Shown here: one piece after another, positions 44,322-55,402 of the stretch
Position numbering within the stretch: the first letter of the stretch is position 1
How the letters are laid out: each line of letters begins with the position of its first letter
NCBI RefSeq assembly: GCF_009372235.1
Contig: NZ_ML762920.1
Location: 589,298 to 653,297, forward strand
Source: Dickeya oryzae
GTDB taxonomy: Bacteria > Pseudomonadota > Gammaproteobacteria > Enterobacterales > Enterobacteriaceae
Length of the DNA stretch: 64,000 nt
Direction: 5' to 3'
Notes under the pieces: generated by a model
Seen by the model: the letters and a program-made list of their open reading frames with translations, nothing else
What the model was told of the DNA's origin: nothing
Database searches by the model: none
Translations under genes and position numbers: made by a program

Positions 44322-44770
44322 TCGGCCGGGGAATAACCATTCTATTTATGCGTCTTCTGTGAAGTTCTTCGCGACATTCCTTTTTTAAAAGCACCGGACT
44401 GCGATTAAATGAGAAAATATCTCAATGCGTAAAAAACACATATTTTTTTGTGATCCAGAATTGCTTAATCGATTTAACTACGCCTTATATCAGTTATAAT
44501 AAAATTATCATGGCATTGATTTTAAAATATTTTATTAAATCATACCTTTATTTGATTTTATTCTTTAATTATTGATTTATCTTTATCACTCACTCTCGCC
44601 CCAACCGGTTACTTTAGCTATTTTACTTTTAAAAGTGTAATTGCAGGATAATATTGCTGCCAGTCGCAAAGATAAAAGTGTGCCCTGTGGTGGTTTTTTA
44701 TTCAGGATTTTGATTATCTCACCGCCATCGTGATTCTACGGTGCGGCGTTTTAACATTTCGCGCAATAAA
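44322..44770. other. AT-rich intergenic region upstream of hyb, no gene seen
   Basis: About 450 bases between the FNR box and the ybiT terminator, strongly AT-rich with many T and A runs. It could bind additional regulators of hyb. I see no open frame with a ribosome binding site and no repeat. Confidence 0.5.
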
Positions 44771-44796
44771 AAAAGCAGCCGGTAATGGCTGCTTTT
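44771..44796. terminator. Terminator after ybiT
   Basis: AAAAGCAGCC and GGCTGCTTTT make a perfect 10-bp stem with the 6-base loop GGTAAT. On the minus strand it is followed by TTTATTG after a T run, 18 bases past the ybiT stop. It may work in both directions. Confidence 0.85.
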
Positions 44797-44813
44797 CTTC
44801 AATACGCTGAATA

Positions 44814-46406
44814 TTATTCTATTCCGCGACTGCGTAGGTAGTCTTCGTAGTTACCACTGAAATCAACCACTTTACCTGGCATAATCTCAACAATGCGGGT
44901 TGCCAGTGAGCTAACGAATTCACGGTCATGCGACACGAACAGCAACGTTCCCTGATAAAGCTCCAGCGCCATATTTAGTGACTCGATGGATTCCATATCC
45001 AGGTGGTTAGTCGGTTCGTCCATCACCAAAATGTTCGGTTTTTGCATCATCAGCTTGCCGAACAACATCCGCCCTTTCTCCCCTCCGGACAGCACTTTGA
45101 CTTTTTTACGGATATCGTCCTGAGAAAACAGCAGACGACCCAGCACGCTGCGTACCGCCTGCTCGTCATCGTTTTCTTGCTTCCACTGACTCATCCAGTC
45201 AAATACCGTCAGTTCATCGTCAAACTCGTACTCATGGTCCTGCGCATAATAGCCAATACGCGCGTTTTCCGACCACTTCACCAGGCCGGATTCCGGTTCC
45301 AGTTCACCCACCAGTGTTTTCAGCAAGGTAGATTTACCGATCCCGTTGGTACCCAGAATCGCTACTTTTTCCCCGACTTCCACCAGCATTTTTAGCTGGC
45401 TGAACAGCGGCCCATTATCAAACCCTTTGGTCAGGCTGTCGATTTCCAGCGCGTTACGGAACAGTTTCTTATCCTGATCGAAACGAATAAAGGGGTTTTG
45501 ACGGCTGGAGGCTTTCACCTCTTCCAACTGGATTTTTTCTATCTGGCGCGCACGGGATGTTGCCTGACGTGACTTGGACGCGTTAGCGCTAAAGCGGCTG
45601 ACAAACGACTGCAACTCGGCAATCTGCGCTTTCTTCTTAGCGTTATCCGAAAGCAGACGTTCACGCGCCTGCGTTGCCGCGGTCATGTACTCATCGTAAT
45701 TGCCCGGATAAATGCGCAGTTCGCCATAATCCAGGTCCGCCATGTGGGTGCACACCATATTCAGGAAGTGGCGGTCATGGGAAATGATGATCATGGTGCT
45801 ATCACGTTCGTTCAGCACCTGCTCCAGCCAGCGGATGGTGTCAATATCCAGGTTGTTGGTCGGTTCGTCCAGTAACAGAATATCTGGGTTGGAAAACAGT
45901 GCCTGCGCCAGCAACACACGCAGTTTCCAACCCGGTGCAACTTCGCTCATCGGCCCATAGTGCTGATCCAGCGGAATACCCACACCCAACAGCAGTTCAC
46001 CAGCGCGTGACTCGGCACTGTAGCCATCCATTTCGCCGTATTTGACTTCCAGATCGGCCACCCGGTAACCGTCTTCCTCGCTCATTTCGCTCAGCGCATA
46101 GATGCGGTCACGCTCTTCCTTCACTTCCCACAGCTCGACGTGACCCATGATTACCGTATCCAGCACGGTATATTGTTCAAACGCGAACTGATCCTGACGC
46201 AATTTACCGATCCGCTCATTCGGATCAATCGCGATGTTACCCGCACTCGGTGCCAGATCGCCGCCGAGGATCTTCATAAATGTCGATTTGCCACACCCAT
46301 TGGCGCCGATCAGACCATAGCGATTACCGCCGCCAAATTTGACAGAAATGTTTTCAAACAACGGCTTACTGCCGAATTGCATCGTAATATTATTGGTTAC
46401 CAGCAC
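44814..46406 (-). CDS. ybiT: ABC-F family ATPase YbiT
   Basis: 530 residues, the E. coli YbiT length, and nearly collinear with it. Two ABC domains: Walker [10 protein letters not shown] and GTNGIGKST; Walker [13 protein letters not shown] and [12 protein letters not shown]; signature LSGGEKGRM in the second, a degenerate one (VAPGWKLRV) in the first. A charged inter-domain linker lies between them and there are no membrane helices. ABC-F proteins act on the ribosome. The start is GTG at 46406, which matches the E. coli N-terminus. Confidence 0.95.
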   Translation of the reverse strand: MLVTNNITMQFGSKPLFENISVKFGGGNRYGLIGANGCGKSTFMKILGGDLAPSAGNIAIDPNERIGKLRQDQFAFEQYTVLDTVIMGHVELWEVKEERDRIYALSEMSEEDGYRVADLEVKYGEMDGYSAESRAGELLLGVGIPLDQHYGPMSEVAPGWKLRVLLAQALFSNPDILLLDEPTNNLDIDTIRWLEQVLNERDSTMIIISHDRHFLNMVCTHMADLDYGELRIYPGNYDEYMTAATQARERLLSDNAKKKAQIAELQSFVSRFSANASKSRQATSRARQIEKIQLEEVKASSRQNPFIRFDQDKKLFRNALEIDSLTKGFDNGPLFSQLKMLVEVGEKVAILGTNGIGKSTLLKTLVGELEPESGLVKWSENARIGYYAQDHEYEFDDELTVFDWMSQWKQENDDEQAVRSVLGRLLFSQDDIRKKVKVLSGGEKGRMLFGKLMMQKPNILVMDEPTNHLDMESIESLNMALELYQGTLLFVSHDREFVSSLATRIVEIMPGKVVDFSGNYEDYLRSRGIE

Positions 46407-46619
46407 AGCACTTACTCGATTCGGAATGTGATTTGGCGCGCATTATGCCACAAGCGAGACCCAGAATCCCGGCGATTGAAGCACATTTTTTAATCAGATG
46501 GCGGGTTTCAGGTCGTCATCCGTGCCAGGCTGAGCGGGTACTCATTGAAAACAGGCACGACAGCGCGTAACCGGGCATACATAATGAACGCTGAGCCAGC
46601 TTGCAAAAGGAAAAATCAG

Positions 46620-47501
46620 ATGCCGTCATCACGCCGTTTCAAACAGGTCGATGTATTCAGTCAGCACCCCACTAAAGGCAATCCGCTCGCCGTCATTCTG
46701 GATGCCGATGGGCTTAGCGACGAACAAATGCAAGCGATTGCCCGCTGGACTAACTTGTCGGAAACCACGTTTGTGCTGACACCGGATAACCCGGTGGCTG
46801 ATTATCGGGTACGGATTTTCACCCCACAGAACGAGCTGCCCTTCGCGGGCCACCCTACGCTTGGCACCGCGCACGCGCTATTGGAGTCGGGCCTGACGCC
46901 ACATGTCCCGCATCAGCTTATCCAGCAGTGTGGCGTTGGTCTGGTACCGGTTGCGATAGGCAGTGACGGTCAGCTGGCGTTTCGTGCGCCAGAGGTCACC
47001 ATGACCGAACTCGACCCTCACCATAACGCGTTACTCGACGCCGCCATCGGTAGCCATTTACGCCATCCGGATCATCGCCCGATCAATGTCCACATGGGGA
47101 TACGCTGGCTGACGGTACGAATGGAAAGTGCACGAGCCTGCCTGAATGCCCGCCCAGACGCGGCTCATCTGCAACGCTTGCAGCAACTCGCCCAGACCGA
47201 TGGCGTGGCAATCTATGGGCCACATGACGATAGCACGCCCACGGACTATGAAGTGCGCGCCTTCTTTATGCTGAATGATGCCGTGGTGGAAGACCCGGTA
47301 ACCGGTAGCGCCAACGCTTGTATTGCTCGCGTGATTCAGCACAGCCCGTTACCGGAACAGGCAGACCATCGGCTTGGTTATCGCGTGCGTCAGGGCACCA
47401 TGCTGTACCGCGATGGCCGGGTTACCGTTTCCTACATTGATGGTCAACCGTGGATTGGCGGTTACAGCACCACCTTGATTGACGGGCATCTCACCCTCTG
47501 A
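46620..47501 (+). CDS. PhzF family isomerase/epimerase-like protein
   Basis: 293 residues from ATG 46620, with AAGGA eight bases upstream; earlier in-frame starts lack conservation. Family motifs are FKQVDVFSQHPTKGNPLAVI at the N-terminus, the catalytic Glu in NLSETTFVL, FAGHPTLGTAHAL, and EDPVTGSANACIA. PhzF proteins isomerise dihydro-hydroxyanthranilate in phenazine synthesis; most enterobacterial homologues (YddE-like) have no known substrate, and no phenazine genes are nearby. Confidence 0.9.
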   Translation: MPSSRRFKQVDVFSQHPTKGNPLAVILDADGLSDEQMQAIARWTNLSETTFVLTPDNPVADYRVRIFTPQNELPFAGHPTLGTAHALLESGLTPHVPHQLIQQCGVGLVPVAIGSDGQLAFRAPEVTMTELDPHHNALLDAAIGSHLRHPDHRPINVHMGIRWLTVRMESARACLNARPDAAHLQRLQQLAQTDGVAIYGPHDDSTPTDYEVRAFFMLNDAVVEDPVTGSANACIARVIQHSPLPEQADHRLGYRVRQGTMLYRDGRVTVSYIDGQPWIGGYSTTLIDGHLTL

Positions 47502-47530
47502 TGCATGCTTTCTGATGTTACCCATCTGAC

Positions 47531-47556
47531 GACGAGCCTGCCGCTGGCGGCTCGTC
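47531..47556 (+). terminator. Hairpin after the PhzF gene
   Basis: GACGAGCC and GGCTCGTC form a perfect 8-bp stem with a 10-base loop, 29 bases past the stop. The U tract is poor. Confidence 0.45.
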
Positions 47557-47589
47557 ATTCATGGTCACGCACGGCACTCGTAAAAATAA

Positions 47590-47662
47590 TGTGACTTTTA
47601 TCACGAAAAAGTTGAAATGCCGTTTCTTATCCATTATTATCAAAACCGTGATGAACGTCACA
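47590..47662 (+). promoter_or_regulatory. Promoter of the 29-codon gene with two CRP-like sites
   Basis: TGTGACTTTTATCACG (47590-47605) and CGTGATGAACGTCACA (47647-47662) both fit GTGA-N6-TCAC and lie 57 bases apart. Between them TTGAAA (47612-47617), a 17-base spacer and TATTAT (47635-47640) make a good sigma-70 promoter. The start site would fall at or next to the second box. The upstream box at about -50 is not a standard CRP activation distance, so the regulator is uncertain. Confidence 0.5.
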
Positions 47663-47694
47663 CAAAACACCCACGACAACAATGGAGATACCAC

Positions 47695-47784
47695 ATGAAC
47701 GCATTCATCAGCTTCTTCAAAAAACTCGGCGACATCTACGTTAGCTACTGCGAACGTATCGGTTCCATCATCAGCCCGTTTTAA
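47695..47784 (+). CDS. 29-residue small protein, function unknown
   Basis: MNAFISFFKKLGDIYVSYCE followed by RIGSIISPF. GGAG lies 7 bases upstream of ATG, a sigma-70 promoter lies about 50 bases upstream, and a strong terminator begins 18 bases after the stop, so it forms a complete single-gene unit of about 200 bases. The sequence has a hydrophobic/aromatic face with Lys, Glu, Asp and Arg on the other, so an amphipathic helix at the membrane surface is likely. I do not recognise the family. It could also be a regulatory RNA that happens to contain an open frame. Confidence 0.65.
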   Translation: MNAFISFFKKLGDIYVSYCERIGSIISPF

Positions 47785-47802
47785 GATGAACGCCGCAGAC
47801 TA

Positions 47803-47840
47803 AAAGCCGCCCACTTCGATCAGGCGGCTTTAGTTTTTAT
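47803..47840 (+). terminator. Terminator of the 29-codon gene
   Basis: AAAGCCGCC and GGCGGCTTT form a 9-bp stem with an 11-base loop, followed by AGTTTTTAT. It is a typical intrinsic terminator. Confidence 0.85.
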
Positions 47841-48021
47841 CTCTTCCTGATGTTTCCCTTGCCGTATTCTCGATTTCCTTTCTGGTTTTAGTTTTCCTCA
47901 AACCCTTTCTGATTTTAGTCTCCAGCATAGTCATCCGGTTTTCCGTTCTGACCTTACGTCAGCGCATTCGCTCTATCTGTCATCCACGTTCTTCTGCCTT
48001 TGCCTGATGCTCAGCGTAAAA

Positions 48022-48044
48022 AAAGCCGCGACATGCGCGGCTTT
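48022..48044 (-). terminator. nuo operon terminator
   Basis: AAAGCCGCG and CGCGGCTTT pair perfectly with a 5-base loop. On the minus strand a run of seven T follows. It lies about 20 bases after the nuoN stop. Confidence 0.9.
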
Positions 48045-48064
48045 CAGTATGACAGAAAGTAGGA

Positions 48065-49522
48065 TTACATCAGTGGCTGCGCCAGTTGTACCAGCGAAAT
48101 CAGCGGCTGCGGATAAAGACCCAGCAGCAACACCAGCACCGATGAAATCAGCACGACAACACCGCCTGCGGTCAACGCCCAGTTGCTTGGCGTGTCGCGG
48201 TTCAGGGTCTGTGGTGCGCTCAGATACAAACTGATCAGTACGCGCAGGTAGTAATACAGACCGATGGCACTGCCTACTACGACAGCGGCACTCAACCACC
48301 ACAGATGCGCGTTAACGCCTACCGCCAGAACATAGAATTTACCGAAGAAGCCCAGCGTCATCGGAATACCAGCCAGTGACAGCATCATCACCGTCATCAC
48401 CGCAGACAGAATTGGCTTATGCCAGAACAACCCACGGTAAGAGAACAGTGAATCCGCATCCGGCCCACGGTACGGGCTGGACATCAGGCTGACCACACCA
48501 AACGCGCCCAGGCTACTGAACAGGTAACCCGCCAGATACACACCGATGGTTTCCAGTGCCAGCTGATGCGTCTGCACAGCAATCAACGCCACCAGCAGAT
48601 ACCCCAGGTGCGCAATGGAGGAGTACCCCAGCAGACGCTTGATGTTGCTCTGCGCCACCGCCATCAGGTTACCAAACAGGATCGATGCAAAAGCAATGAT
48701 ACCCAGCGTAGTGCGTACCGACTCGCTATCAACCAGCGGTGCGTACAAGAACAAACGCATTACCGCACCAAAGATAGCGATTTTACTGGCGGTCGCCAGG
48801 AAGGTTGACACCGGTGCCGGAGCACCCTGATAAACATCGGGAGTCCACAGATGGAACGGTACCAGCGACAGCTTGAAGCCCAGGCCGACCAGCATCATGC
48901 CCAGACCAGCCAGCAGCAACGGTGCGTGCAGTTGGTGATCAGCGAGGCTCTTGCCAAGACTGGCGAAGCTCAGGCTGCCGGAATCGGCATACACCAGCGC
49001 CATACCAAACAGCAGGAATGAGGATGCAGCGGCAGACAGCAGCATGTACTTGATAGCCGCTTCCAGCGAACGCTTCTGACGGAAAGCATACCCCACCATA
49101 CCGAACAACGGCAGAGAGATAAGCTCGATGCCGATGAAGAACGCGGCCAGATGGTTTGCGCTCGCCAGCAGAATACCGCCCAGCGCCGCAATCAGCACCA
49201 TCAGGTAGAACTCGTCTTTATTATCCGGGAAACCTTCCAGCCACGGGTACGCAAAGGTACTGGTCGCCAGGCTCGCTGCCAACACCAGACCGGTATAGAA
49301 CATCGAGAAACCATCGACCCGGATAAGCGGAGTCACGTCGGTCGGCCCAACCTGGCCGACCAGATACAGCGATAACAGCGCAATGTTCAGGCCGATGACC
49401 GTCAGCGTTGCGTTGATAAAATGGTTGCGTCGCCACGCAATGCACAGCATCACAACCACAACTGTCAATCCGACGATTAACAGTGGCGACATCGCGATCA
49501 GTTGTTGAGGAGTTATTGTCAT
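48065..49522 (-). CDS. nuoN: NADH-quinone oxidoreductase subunit N
   Basis: 485 residues, identical in length to E. coli NuoN. About 14 hydrophobic helices of the antiporter-like type, with the proton-channel region around [19 protein letters not shown] and [21 protein letters not shown]. It is one of three proton-pumping arms of complex I. Last gene of nuoA-N, 6 bases after nuoM. Confidence 0.96.
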   Translation of the reverse strand: MTITPQQLIAMSPLLIVGLTVVVVMLCIAWRRNHFINATLTVIGLNIALLSLYLVGQVGPTDVTPLIRVDGFSMFYTGLVLAASLATSTFAYPWLEGFPDNKDEFYLMVLIAALGGILLASANHLAAFFIGIELISLPLFGMVGYAFRQKRSLEAAIKYMLLSAAASSFLLFGMALVYADSGSLSFASLGKSLADHQLHAPLLLAGLGMMLVGLGFKLSLVPFHLWTPDVYQGAPAPVSTFLATASKIAIFGAVMRLFLYAPLVDSESVRTTLGIIAFASILFGNLMAVAQSNIKRLLGYSSIAHLGYLLVALIAVQTHQLALETIGVYLAGYLFSSLGAFGVVSLMSSPYRGPDADSLFSYRGLFWHKPILSAVMTVMMLSLAGIPMTLGFFGKFYVLAVGVNAHLWWLSAAVVVGSAIGLYYYLRVLISLYLSAPQTLNRDTPSNWALTAGGVVVLISSVLVLLLGLYPQPLISLVQLAQPLM

Positions 49523-49528
49523 GGCGAA

Positions 49529-51064
49529 TTACAGCCCTGTCGTTGAAATTGTTGAACTCTGAACCGATGACGTAAACCAGTGCTGGATATTCGCCATCGC
49601 CGCACTGGACGTGTCCAGAATCGGCTGCGGATAAACACCCAACAGCACCAGCAGTACCACCAGCAGCAGAATGAGTGACAGTTCACGTGCGGTCATACCC
49701 TGCAGCGGTTCATCCGATTTAGGGGCACCGTAGAATGCACGTTGCATCATCACCAGCGAATACACAGAAGCAAACACCAGACCAAACGTTGAAATCACCG
49801 TAATCACCGGCACGACAGGGTAGCTGCCGAACAGGATCATGAATTCGCCAACAAAGTTACCGGTACCCGGCATCCCGAGGGTAGCCACTGCAAAGAACAG
49901 CGACAGTGCAGGCAAGTAACGAATACGCCCCCACAATCCGCCCATCTGACGCAGATCGCGCGTGTGCAGACGTTCATACATCTGACCACAGATAATGAAC
50001 AGACCCGCCGCTGACAGGCCGTGTGCAATCATCTGCACCACCGCACCCTGATAAGCCAGTTGGCTGCCGGAGTAGATGGCAATCATCACAAAGCCCATGT
50101 GCGATACCGAGGTATAGGCAATAAGGCGTTTGATATCGGTTTGTTTAAAGGCCATCCAGGCGCCGTAGAAAATACCGATAATCCCCAACCACATCGCGAT
50201 AGGCGCAAAATCATGGGAAGCATTCGGGAACAGCGGCAGGCTGAATCGCAATAAACCGTAAGCCGCCGTTTTCAGCAGAATACCTGCCAGGTCAACAGAA
50301 CCTGCGGTCGGTGCCTGGCTGTGCGCATCGGGCAGCCAACCATGCAACGGTACTACCGGCATTTTCACCGCGAAAGCGATGAAGAAACCCAGCATCAGTG
50401 CGTATTCCAGCCCGTAAGACATCGGGGTCTTCAGCAGACGGGAATAGTCAAAGGTCCATTCACCAGTGGCATTATGATGAACGAACACCAACGCCAGAAT
50501 GGCTATCAACATCACCAGACCACTCGCCTGCGTATAAATAAAGAATTTAGTCGCAGCAGCGATACGCGTTTTACCGTCAGACCCTTTGTGCCCCCACAGC
50601 GCGATCAGGAAGTACATCGGCACCAACATCATTTCCCAGAAGAAGAAGAACAGGAACATGTCGATGGCCAGGAAGACACCAATCACACCGCCGAGGATCC
50701 ACAGCAAGTTCAGGTGGAAAAAGCCCTGATAGCGTTGAATCTCACGCCAGGAACAGAGGATCGCCAGCACACCCAGCAGGCCGGTCAGCACGACCATCAG
50801 CAATGACAGACCATCAAGCGCCAGGTGAATAGAGATACCGAAACGCGGTATCCAGTTCAGGATGAACTCCGACTGCCACTGCGGGATGCCCGTCGGTGTC
50901 GCCAGCGAAAAGCCGCCTTGCAGCCACAACTGCAATGACAGCGCCAGTGTTAACCCCATTGAGATCAGCGCGATCCAGCGCGGCACTCGCGTGCCGAAGC
51001 GCTCGAACTGCCAGCACAGCAGGCCGCCGATAAAGGGGATAAGAATCAGCCAAGGTAGTAGCAT
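49529..51064 (-). CDS. nuoM: NADH-quinone oxidoreductase subunit M
   Basis: 511 residues, about 14 transmembrane helices; antiporter-like. Conserved stretches are FFFWEMMLVPMYFLIALWG, which holds the key Glu, and VKMPVVPLHGWLPDAHSQAPT. It pumps protons in the membrane arm. Separated from nuoL by 96 bases with no gene, a wider gap than elsewhere in this operon. Confidence 0.96.
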   Translation of the reverse strand: MLLPWLILIPFIGGLLCWQFERFGTRVPRWIALISMGLTLALSLQLWLQGGFSLATPTGIPQWQSEFILNWIPRFGISIHLALDGLSLLMVVLTGLLGVLAILCSWREIQRYQGFFHLNLLWILGGVIGVFLAIDMFLFFFFWEMMLVPMYFLIALWGHKGSDGKTRIAAATKFFIYTQASGLVMLIAILALVFVHHNATGEWTFDYSRLLKTPMSYGLEYALMLGFFIAFAVKMPVVPLHGWLPDAHSQAPTAGSVDLAGILLKTAAYGLLRFSLPLFPNASHDFAPIAMWLGIIGIFYGAWMAFKQTDIKRLIAYTSVSHMGFVMIAIYSGSQLAYQGAVVQMIAHGLSAAGLFIICGQMYERLHTRDLRQMGGLWGRIRYLPALSLFFAVATLGMPGTGNFVGEFMILFGSYPVVPVITVISTFGLVFASVYSLVMMQRAFYGAPKSDEPLQGMTARELSLILLLVVLLVLLGVYPQPILDTSSAAMANIQHWFTSSVQSSTISTTGL

Positions 51065-51160
51065 GGCGTTTTGTGTCCCTAAATTAAAGAAAACGAAAAA
51101 CTTGCTGCCTGCGGGGCCACACGATGTTATGAGCCCCGCCCCTCTGCATTACCGCATCGC

Positions 51161-53011
51161 TTAAACCAGCAACAGCAGCGCCAGTACCACCACAGCGCCG
51201 ATGCCCATTGATGCGGCATACCAGCGCACCTGCCCGTTTTCGCTGACGACCAGCGCACGGTTACCCCAACGGGTAATAATGGCTGGAATATTCATCAACG
51301 CATTCAGCGGGTCACGCTGCAGCAATGCCGCAATGGCCAGATACGGTTTGACGAACACCTTGTCGTACAGCCAGTCGAATCCCCAGGCATGGAACCACCA
51401 TGTTGAGAAGAAGCGACCCGGTGCACTGTTGGCGACACTGGTCACCAACTGGCGTTTGCCCAGCCACAGTGCGGCTGCCAGCAAAATACCGGCGATAGCT
51501 ACCACACCAGAGGCGATTTCCAGCGTCATGACCTGACCATGTTCAAGTTCGGTCGTAGCTGGCAGTACGCCATGCAGCGGCAGCGCAATCTGAGCGCCAA
51601 CGAAGGTGGACAGCACCAGCAGCACCAGCAACGGCAAGTGGTGGGAGATTCCCTTACCTGCGTGGGCTTTGGTTTTTGCTTCACCATGGAACACGATAAA
51701 AATCATCCGGAAGGTATACAGCGACGTCATGAACGCGCCCACCAGACCGGCAACTACCAGATTGATATGACCGTTGGCCCAGGCACCCGCCAGGATTTCG
51801 TCCTTACTGAAGAAACCGGCCGTTACCATCGGCAATGCCGACAGCGCCGCGCCACCCACCAGGAAACAGGCGTATACCAGCGGAATGGTCTTACGCAGGC
51901 CACCCATCTTGAAGATGTTTTGTTCATGATGGCAGGCCAGAATGACCGAGCCGGAGGACAGGAACAGCAGTGCTTTGAAGAACGCATGCGTCATCAGATG
52001 GAAGATGGCGGCGTCCCACGCCTGAACACCCAGAGCCAGGAACATATAACCAATCTGGCTCATGGTGGAGTAGGCCAACACACGCTTGATGTCGGTCTGT
52101 ACCAGTGCGGCGAAACCCGCCAGCAGCAAGGTAATAGCACCCACATTGGCCACCAGATGCAATATATCCGGTGCCAGCAGGAACAGGCCGTGGGTACGGG
52201 CGATCAGATATACACCTGCGGTCACCATGGTTGCCGCGTGAATCAACGCGGAAACCGGTGTCGGACCAGCCATCGCATCCGCCAGCCAGGTTTGCAACGG
52301 CAACTGAGCCGATTTACCTACCGCACCACCCAACAGCATCAGCGTTGCCCAGGTGATAGCCGGTGAGCCTTCAGCAAAATGCTGCGGTGCCAACACCATC
52401 AGGTCACGGAAGTTCAACGTACCCAATTCGCGATACAGGATGAATAACGCAATCGCCAGGAACACGTCGCCCACACGGGTAACGATGAAGGCTTTCATCG
52501 CCGCCGCACCGTTATTCGGGTTAGTGTAGTAGAAGCCAATCAGCAGGTAACTGCACAGCCCCACCCCTTCCCAGCCGAGGTACATCAGCAACAGGTTGTC
52601 TGACAGCACCAGCACAACCATGCTGGCGATGAACAGGTTGGTGTAGGCAAAGAAGCGGGAATACCCCTCTTCACCGCGCATGTACCAGGAGGCAAACAGA
52701 TGGATGAAGAAGCCCACGCCAGTCACCACCGACAGCATGGTCAACGACAAACCGTCCAACGCCAGCGTAACGCCGATGTCGAACTTGCCTACCGTCATCC
52801 AGCTCCACAGGTGCTGACTGAAGAAGGTCACCCCGCCAGGCTGTTGCTGGCTGAGAAAATCCATCACCACTCCGCCGGTAACCAGCGCAGCCAGGCCAAT
52901 CGACCCCACCCCGATAGTCGCGGAAACATTTTCCGACCAGCGTCCACGAGAGAAAGCCAGTAACAGGAATCCGATCAGCGGAAACAGAATAGTTAAGTAG
53001 AGTAAGTTCAT
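51161..53011 (-). CDS. nuoL: NADH-quinone oxidoreductase subunit L
   Basis: 616 residues. The N-terminal antiporter core includes [20 protein letters not shown] and [21 protein letters not shown]; the C-terminal region continues into the long lateral helix and last anchor ([14 protein letters not shown]). It is the most distal proton pump of complex I. It overlaps nuoK by 4 bases. Confidence 0.96.
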   Translation of the reverse strand: MNLLYLTILFPLIGFLLLAFSRGRWSENVSATIGVGSIGLAALVTGGVVMDFLSQQQPGGVTFFSQHLWSWMTVGKFDIGVTLALDGLSLTMLSVVTGVGFFIHLFASWYMRGEEGYSRFFAYTNLFIASMVVLVLSDNLLLMYLGWEGVGLCSYLLIGFYYTNPNNGAAAMKAFIVTRVGDVFLAIALFILYRELGTLNFRDLMVLAPQHFAEGSPAITWATLMLLGGAVGKSAQLPLQTWLADAMAGPTPVSALIHAATMVTAGVYLIARTHGLFLLAPDILHLVANVGAITLLLAGFAALVQTDIKRVLAYSTMSQIGYMFLALGVQAWDAAIFHLMTHAFFKALLFLSSGSVILACHHEQNIFKMGGLRKTIPLVYACFLVGGAALSALPMVTAGFFSKDEILAGAWANGHINLVVAGLVGAFMTSLYTFRMIFIVFHGEAKTKAHAGKGISHHLPLLVLLVLSTFVGAQIALPLHGVLPATTELEHGQVMTLEIASGVVAIAGILLAAALWLGKRQLVTSVANSAPGRFFSTWWFHAWGFDWLYDKVFVKPYLAIAALLQRDPLNALMNIPAIITRWGNRALVVSENGQVRWYAASMGIGAVVVLALLLLV

Positions 53012-53310
53012 CCGCGCATCTCACTGACAGTATCAATATTCAGGGTCTGACGGCGACGATACAGCTGAAGCAGCAACGCCAGACCAATACTGGCCTCCGC
53101 TGCGGCCAGCGTAATAGCCAGGATATACATCACCTGACCATCCGATTGCCCCCAGTAGCTTCCTGCAACCACAAAAGCCAGCGCCGCAGCATTAATCATG
53201 ATTTCCAGACAAATCAGCATAAACAGCAGATTGCGACGAATCACCAGCCCGGTCAGCCCCAGCACAAAGAGGATGGCCGCCAACAGCAAACCATGTTGTA
53301 GCGGAATCAT
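53008..53310 (-). CDS. nuoK: NADH-quinone oxidoreductase subunit K
   Basis: 100 residues and three helices, the E. coli length. [18 protein letters not shown] holds the conserved membrane Glu residue, and a second lies in [14 protein letters not shown]. It is part of the proton path next to NuoJ. It overlaps both neighbours by 4 bases. Confidence 0.96.
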   Translation of the reverse strand: MIPLQHGLLLAAILFVLGLTGLVIRRNLLFMLICLEIMINAAALAFVVAGSYWGQSDGQVMYILAITLAAAEASIGLALLLQLYRRRQTLNIDTVSEMRG

Positions 53311-53858
53311 GCGCGTTCCTCCGTTATTTTCTTATCGGTATCCTGATCTTTGGCAATCAGCTCTCCGCGCTTATCTTCACGGCCAATGTGGAAAGCCACC
53401 ACCAGACCGGCCAGCAACAGCATCGATGCCAGTTCGACCGCCAGCACGTACGGGCCGAACAAACTGATACCCACCGCTTTTGCATCAACCATATTACCGG
53501 CGATATTCTGGTCGGTGATGCTGACGATCCCTTTGACGATCACCGCCAGCAGAATCAGAGAAAGCGCCCCCGGTCCTATCCACACAGCAGGCTTCAGCCA
53601 CAGTTTTTCCTGTTCATCCACCGAATTACCGAGATTCAGCATCATGACCACGAAGACGAACAACACCATGATGGCGCCAGCGTAGACGATTATCTCCAGC
53701 GCCCCGGCGAAATACGCCCCCAGCGAGAAGAACACACCGGCAACCGCCAGTAACGAAACAATCAAATACAGTAATGCATGTACTGGATTGGTATGGGTAA
53801 TGACACGTAGTGTTGCCAGTACCGCAATAATCGCAGTCGCATAAAAAGCGAATTCCAT
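53307..53858 (-). CDS. nuoJ: NADH-quinone oxidoreductase subunit J
   Basis: 183 residues from ATG 53858, preceded by AAGGAG and starting [19 protein letters not shown]. An upstream in-frame extension lies inside nuoI and has no family match. There are five hydrophobic helices, with the conserved [17 protein letters not shown] helix that shifts during coupling. The C-terminal tail is charged and soluble. Confidence 0.95.
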   Translation of the reverse strand: MEFAFYATAIIAVLATLRVITHTNPVHALLYLIVSLLAVAGVFFSLGAYFAGALEIIVYAGAIMVLFVFVVMMLNLGNSVDEQEKLWLKPAVWIGPGALSLILLAVIVKGIVSITDQNIAGNMVDAKAVGISLFGPYVLAVELASMLLLAGLVVAFHIGREDKRGELIAKDQDTDKKITEERA

Positions 53859-53868
53859 GCTTGGCTCC

Positions 53869-54411
53869 TTAGGGCAGCAGGCCTTTGACGTCAATGGGTT
53901 TGGCTTCGTTTTCGGCTTCGCCCTTCTCTTTCCCATCAACAGCCATACCGGCCATCCGGTAGAAGTTGTATTCCGGATATTTACCCGGCCCCGAGATCAG
54001 CAGATCTTCTTTTTCGTACACCAGATCCTGGCGCTTGAACTCACCCATTTCAAAATCAGGGGTCAGCTGAATTGCCGTCGTCGGGCAGGCCTCTTCACAC
54101 ATGCCGCAGAAAATGCAACGAGAGAAGTTGATGCGGAAAAACTCCGGATACCAACGGCCATCCTTCATTTCCGCCTTCTGCAGGGAGATACAGCCTACCG
54201 GACAGGCTACGGCGCACAGGTTACAGGCGACGCAACGCTCCTGTCCGTCTGGATCACGGGTCAGTACAATGCGACCACGGAAGCGCGGCGGTGGATTCAC
54301 CGGCTCTTCCGGATACATTTTGGTTTCACGCTTTTTAAACGCGTTGGAACCCACCATACAGATACTGCGTACCTGGGTGCCGAAACCAATCAAAAGTTCT
54401 TTCAGTGTCAT
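53869..54411 (-). CDS. nuoI: NADH-quinone oxidoreductase subunit I
   Basis: 180 residues. Two ferredoxin-type [4Fe-4S] motifs ([24 protein letters not shown]) form clusters N6a and N6b. It joins the peripheral arm to the membrane arm. Length is as in E. coli. It follows nuoH by 16 bases. Confidence 0.96.
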   Translation of the reverse strand: MTLKELLIGFGTQVRSICMVGSNAFKKRETKMYPEEPVNPPPRFRGRIVLTRDPDGQERCVACNLCAVACPVGCISLQKAEMKDGRWYPEFFRINFSRCIFCGMCEEACPTTAIQLTPDFEMGEFKRQDLVYEKEDLLISGPGKYPEYNFYRMAGMAVDGKEKGEAENEAKPIDVKGLLP

Positions 54412-54427
54412 GGTTTATTCACCCCTA

Positions 54428-55402
54428 TCAAGCGTTGTACAGAATGACCGCAGCGGTCACCAGCAGGTTCAGCAGCGTCAGCGGCAAACATACACGCCAG
54501 CCGAATGCCATCACCTGGTCATAACGCGGACGTGGCAACGATGCACGAATCAGGATGAACATCATCATGAAAAACGCCGTTTTCAACGCAAACCAGACGA
54601 ACGGCGGCAGGAAAGGACCATGCCAGCCGCCGAAGAACAACGTGACGATAAGCGCAGAGACCGTCACGATACCGATGTATTCACCGACGAAGAACAGACC
54701 GAATTTCATCCCGGAGTACTCGATATGGTAGCCGTCTGCCAGTTCCTGTTCCGCTTCCGGTTGGTCAAACGGATGACGGTGACACACCGCCACACCCGCA
54801 ATCGCAAAGGTGATAAAGCCAAAGAACTGCGGGATGACGTTCCACACCGTGGACTGCGCGTTAACGATATCCGCCATGTTGAACGAACCCGCCTGCGCGA
54901 CCACCCCCATCAGCGACAATCCGAGGAACACCTCATAGCTCAGTGTTTGCGCCGACGCACGCACCGCACCCAACAGCGAGTATTTGTTATTACTCGACCA
55001 TCCGGCAAACAGTACGGCGTAAACCGCCAGCCCTGCCATCATCAGGAAAAACAATACCCCGATGTTCAGGTTGGCGACCTGCCAGGTTGGGCTAACCGGT
55101 ACGATAGCGAACGACAGCAGCAGCGACGTAAACGCAATTACCGGTGCCAGCGTGAAAATCACCTTGTCGGCAAACGGCGGCGTCCAGTCCTCTTTGAAGA
55201 ACATTTTGAGCATGTCCGATACCAGTTGCAGCGAACCGCCCCAGCCTACGCGGTTAGGTCCGTAACGCCCCTGGAACAGCGCCAGCAAACGGCGCTCCCC
55301 CATACTCATCAGCGCACCGCAGCTGACTACGACCAGCAGAATCACAACTGCTTTGCCGACGGTAGCCAGAATATCCAGTACATCCGGAGTCAACCAACTC
55401 AT
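54428..55402 (-). CDS. nuoH: NADH-quinone oxidoreductase subunit H
   Basis: 324 residues with about eight helices. [20 protein letters not shown] and the acidic loop [20 protein letters not shown] are the hallmarks of the quinone-entry region. The usual E-channel residues are visible. It overlaps nuoG by 4 bases. Confidence 0.96.
   Translation of the reverse strand: MSWLTPDVLDILATVGKAVVILLVVVSCGALMSMGERRLLALFQGRYGPNRVGWGGSLQLVSDMLKMFFKEDWTPPFADKVIFTLAPVIAFTSLLLSFAIVPVSPTWQVANLNIGVLFFLMMAGLAVYAVLFAGWSSNNKYSLLGAVRASAQTLSYEVFLGLSLMGVVAQAGSFNMADIVNAQSTVWNVIPQFFGFITFAIAGVAVCHRHPFDQPEAEQELADGYHIEYSGMKFGLFFVGEYIGIVTVSALIVTLFFGGWHGPFLPPFVWFALKTAFFMMMFILIRASLPRPRYDQVMAFGWRVCLPLTLLNLLVTAAVILYNA

Noticed and set aside
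46620-47501. PhzF-family gene as a sign of phenazine biosynthesis
   Set aside because: No phzA, B, C, D, E or G genes are nearby; stand-alone PhzF homologues are common in enterobacteria.
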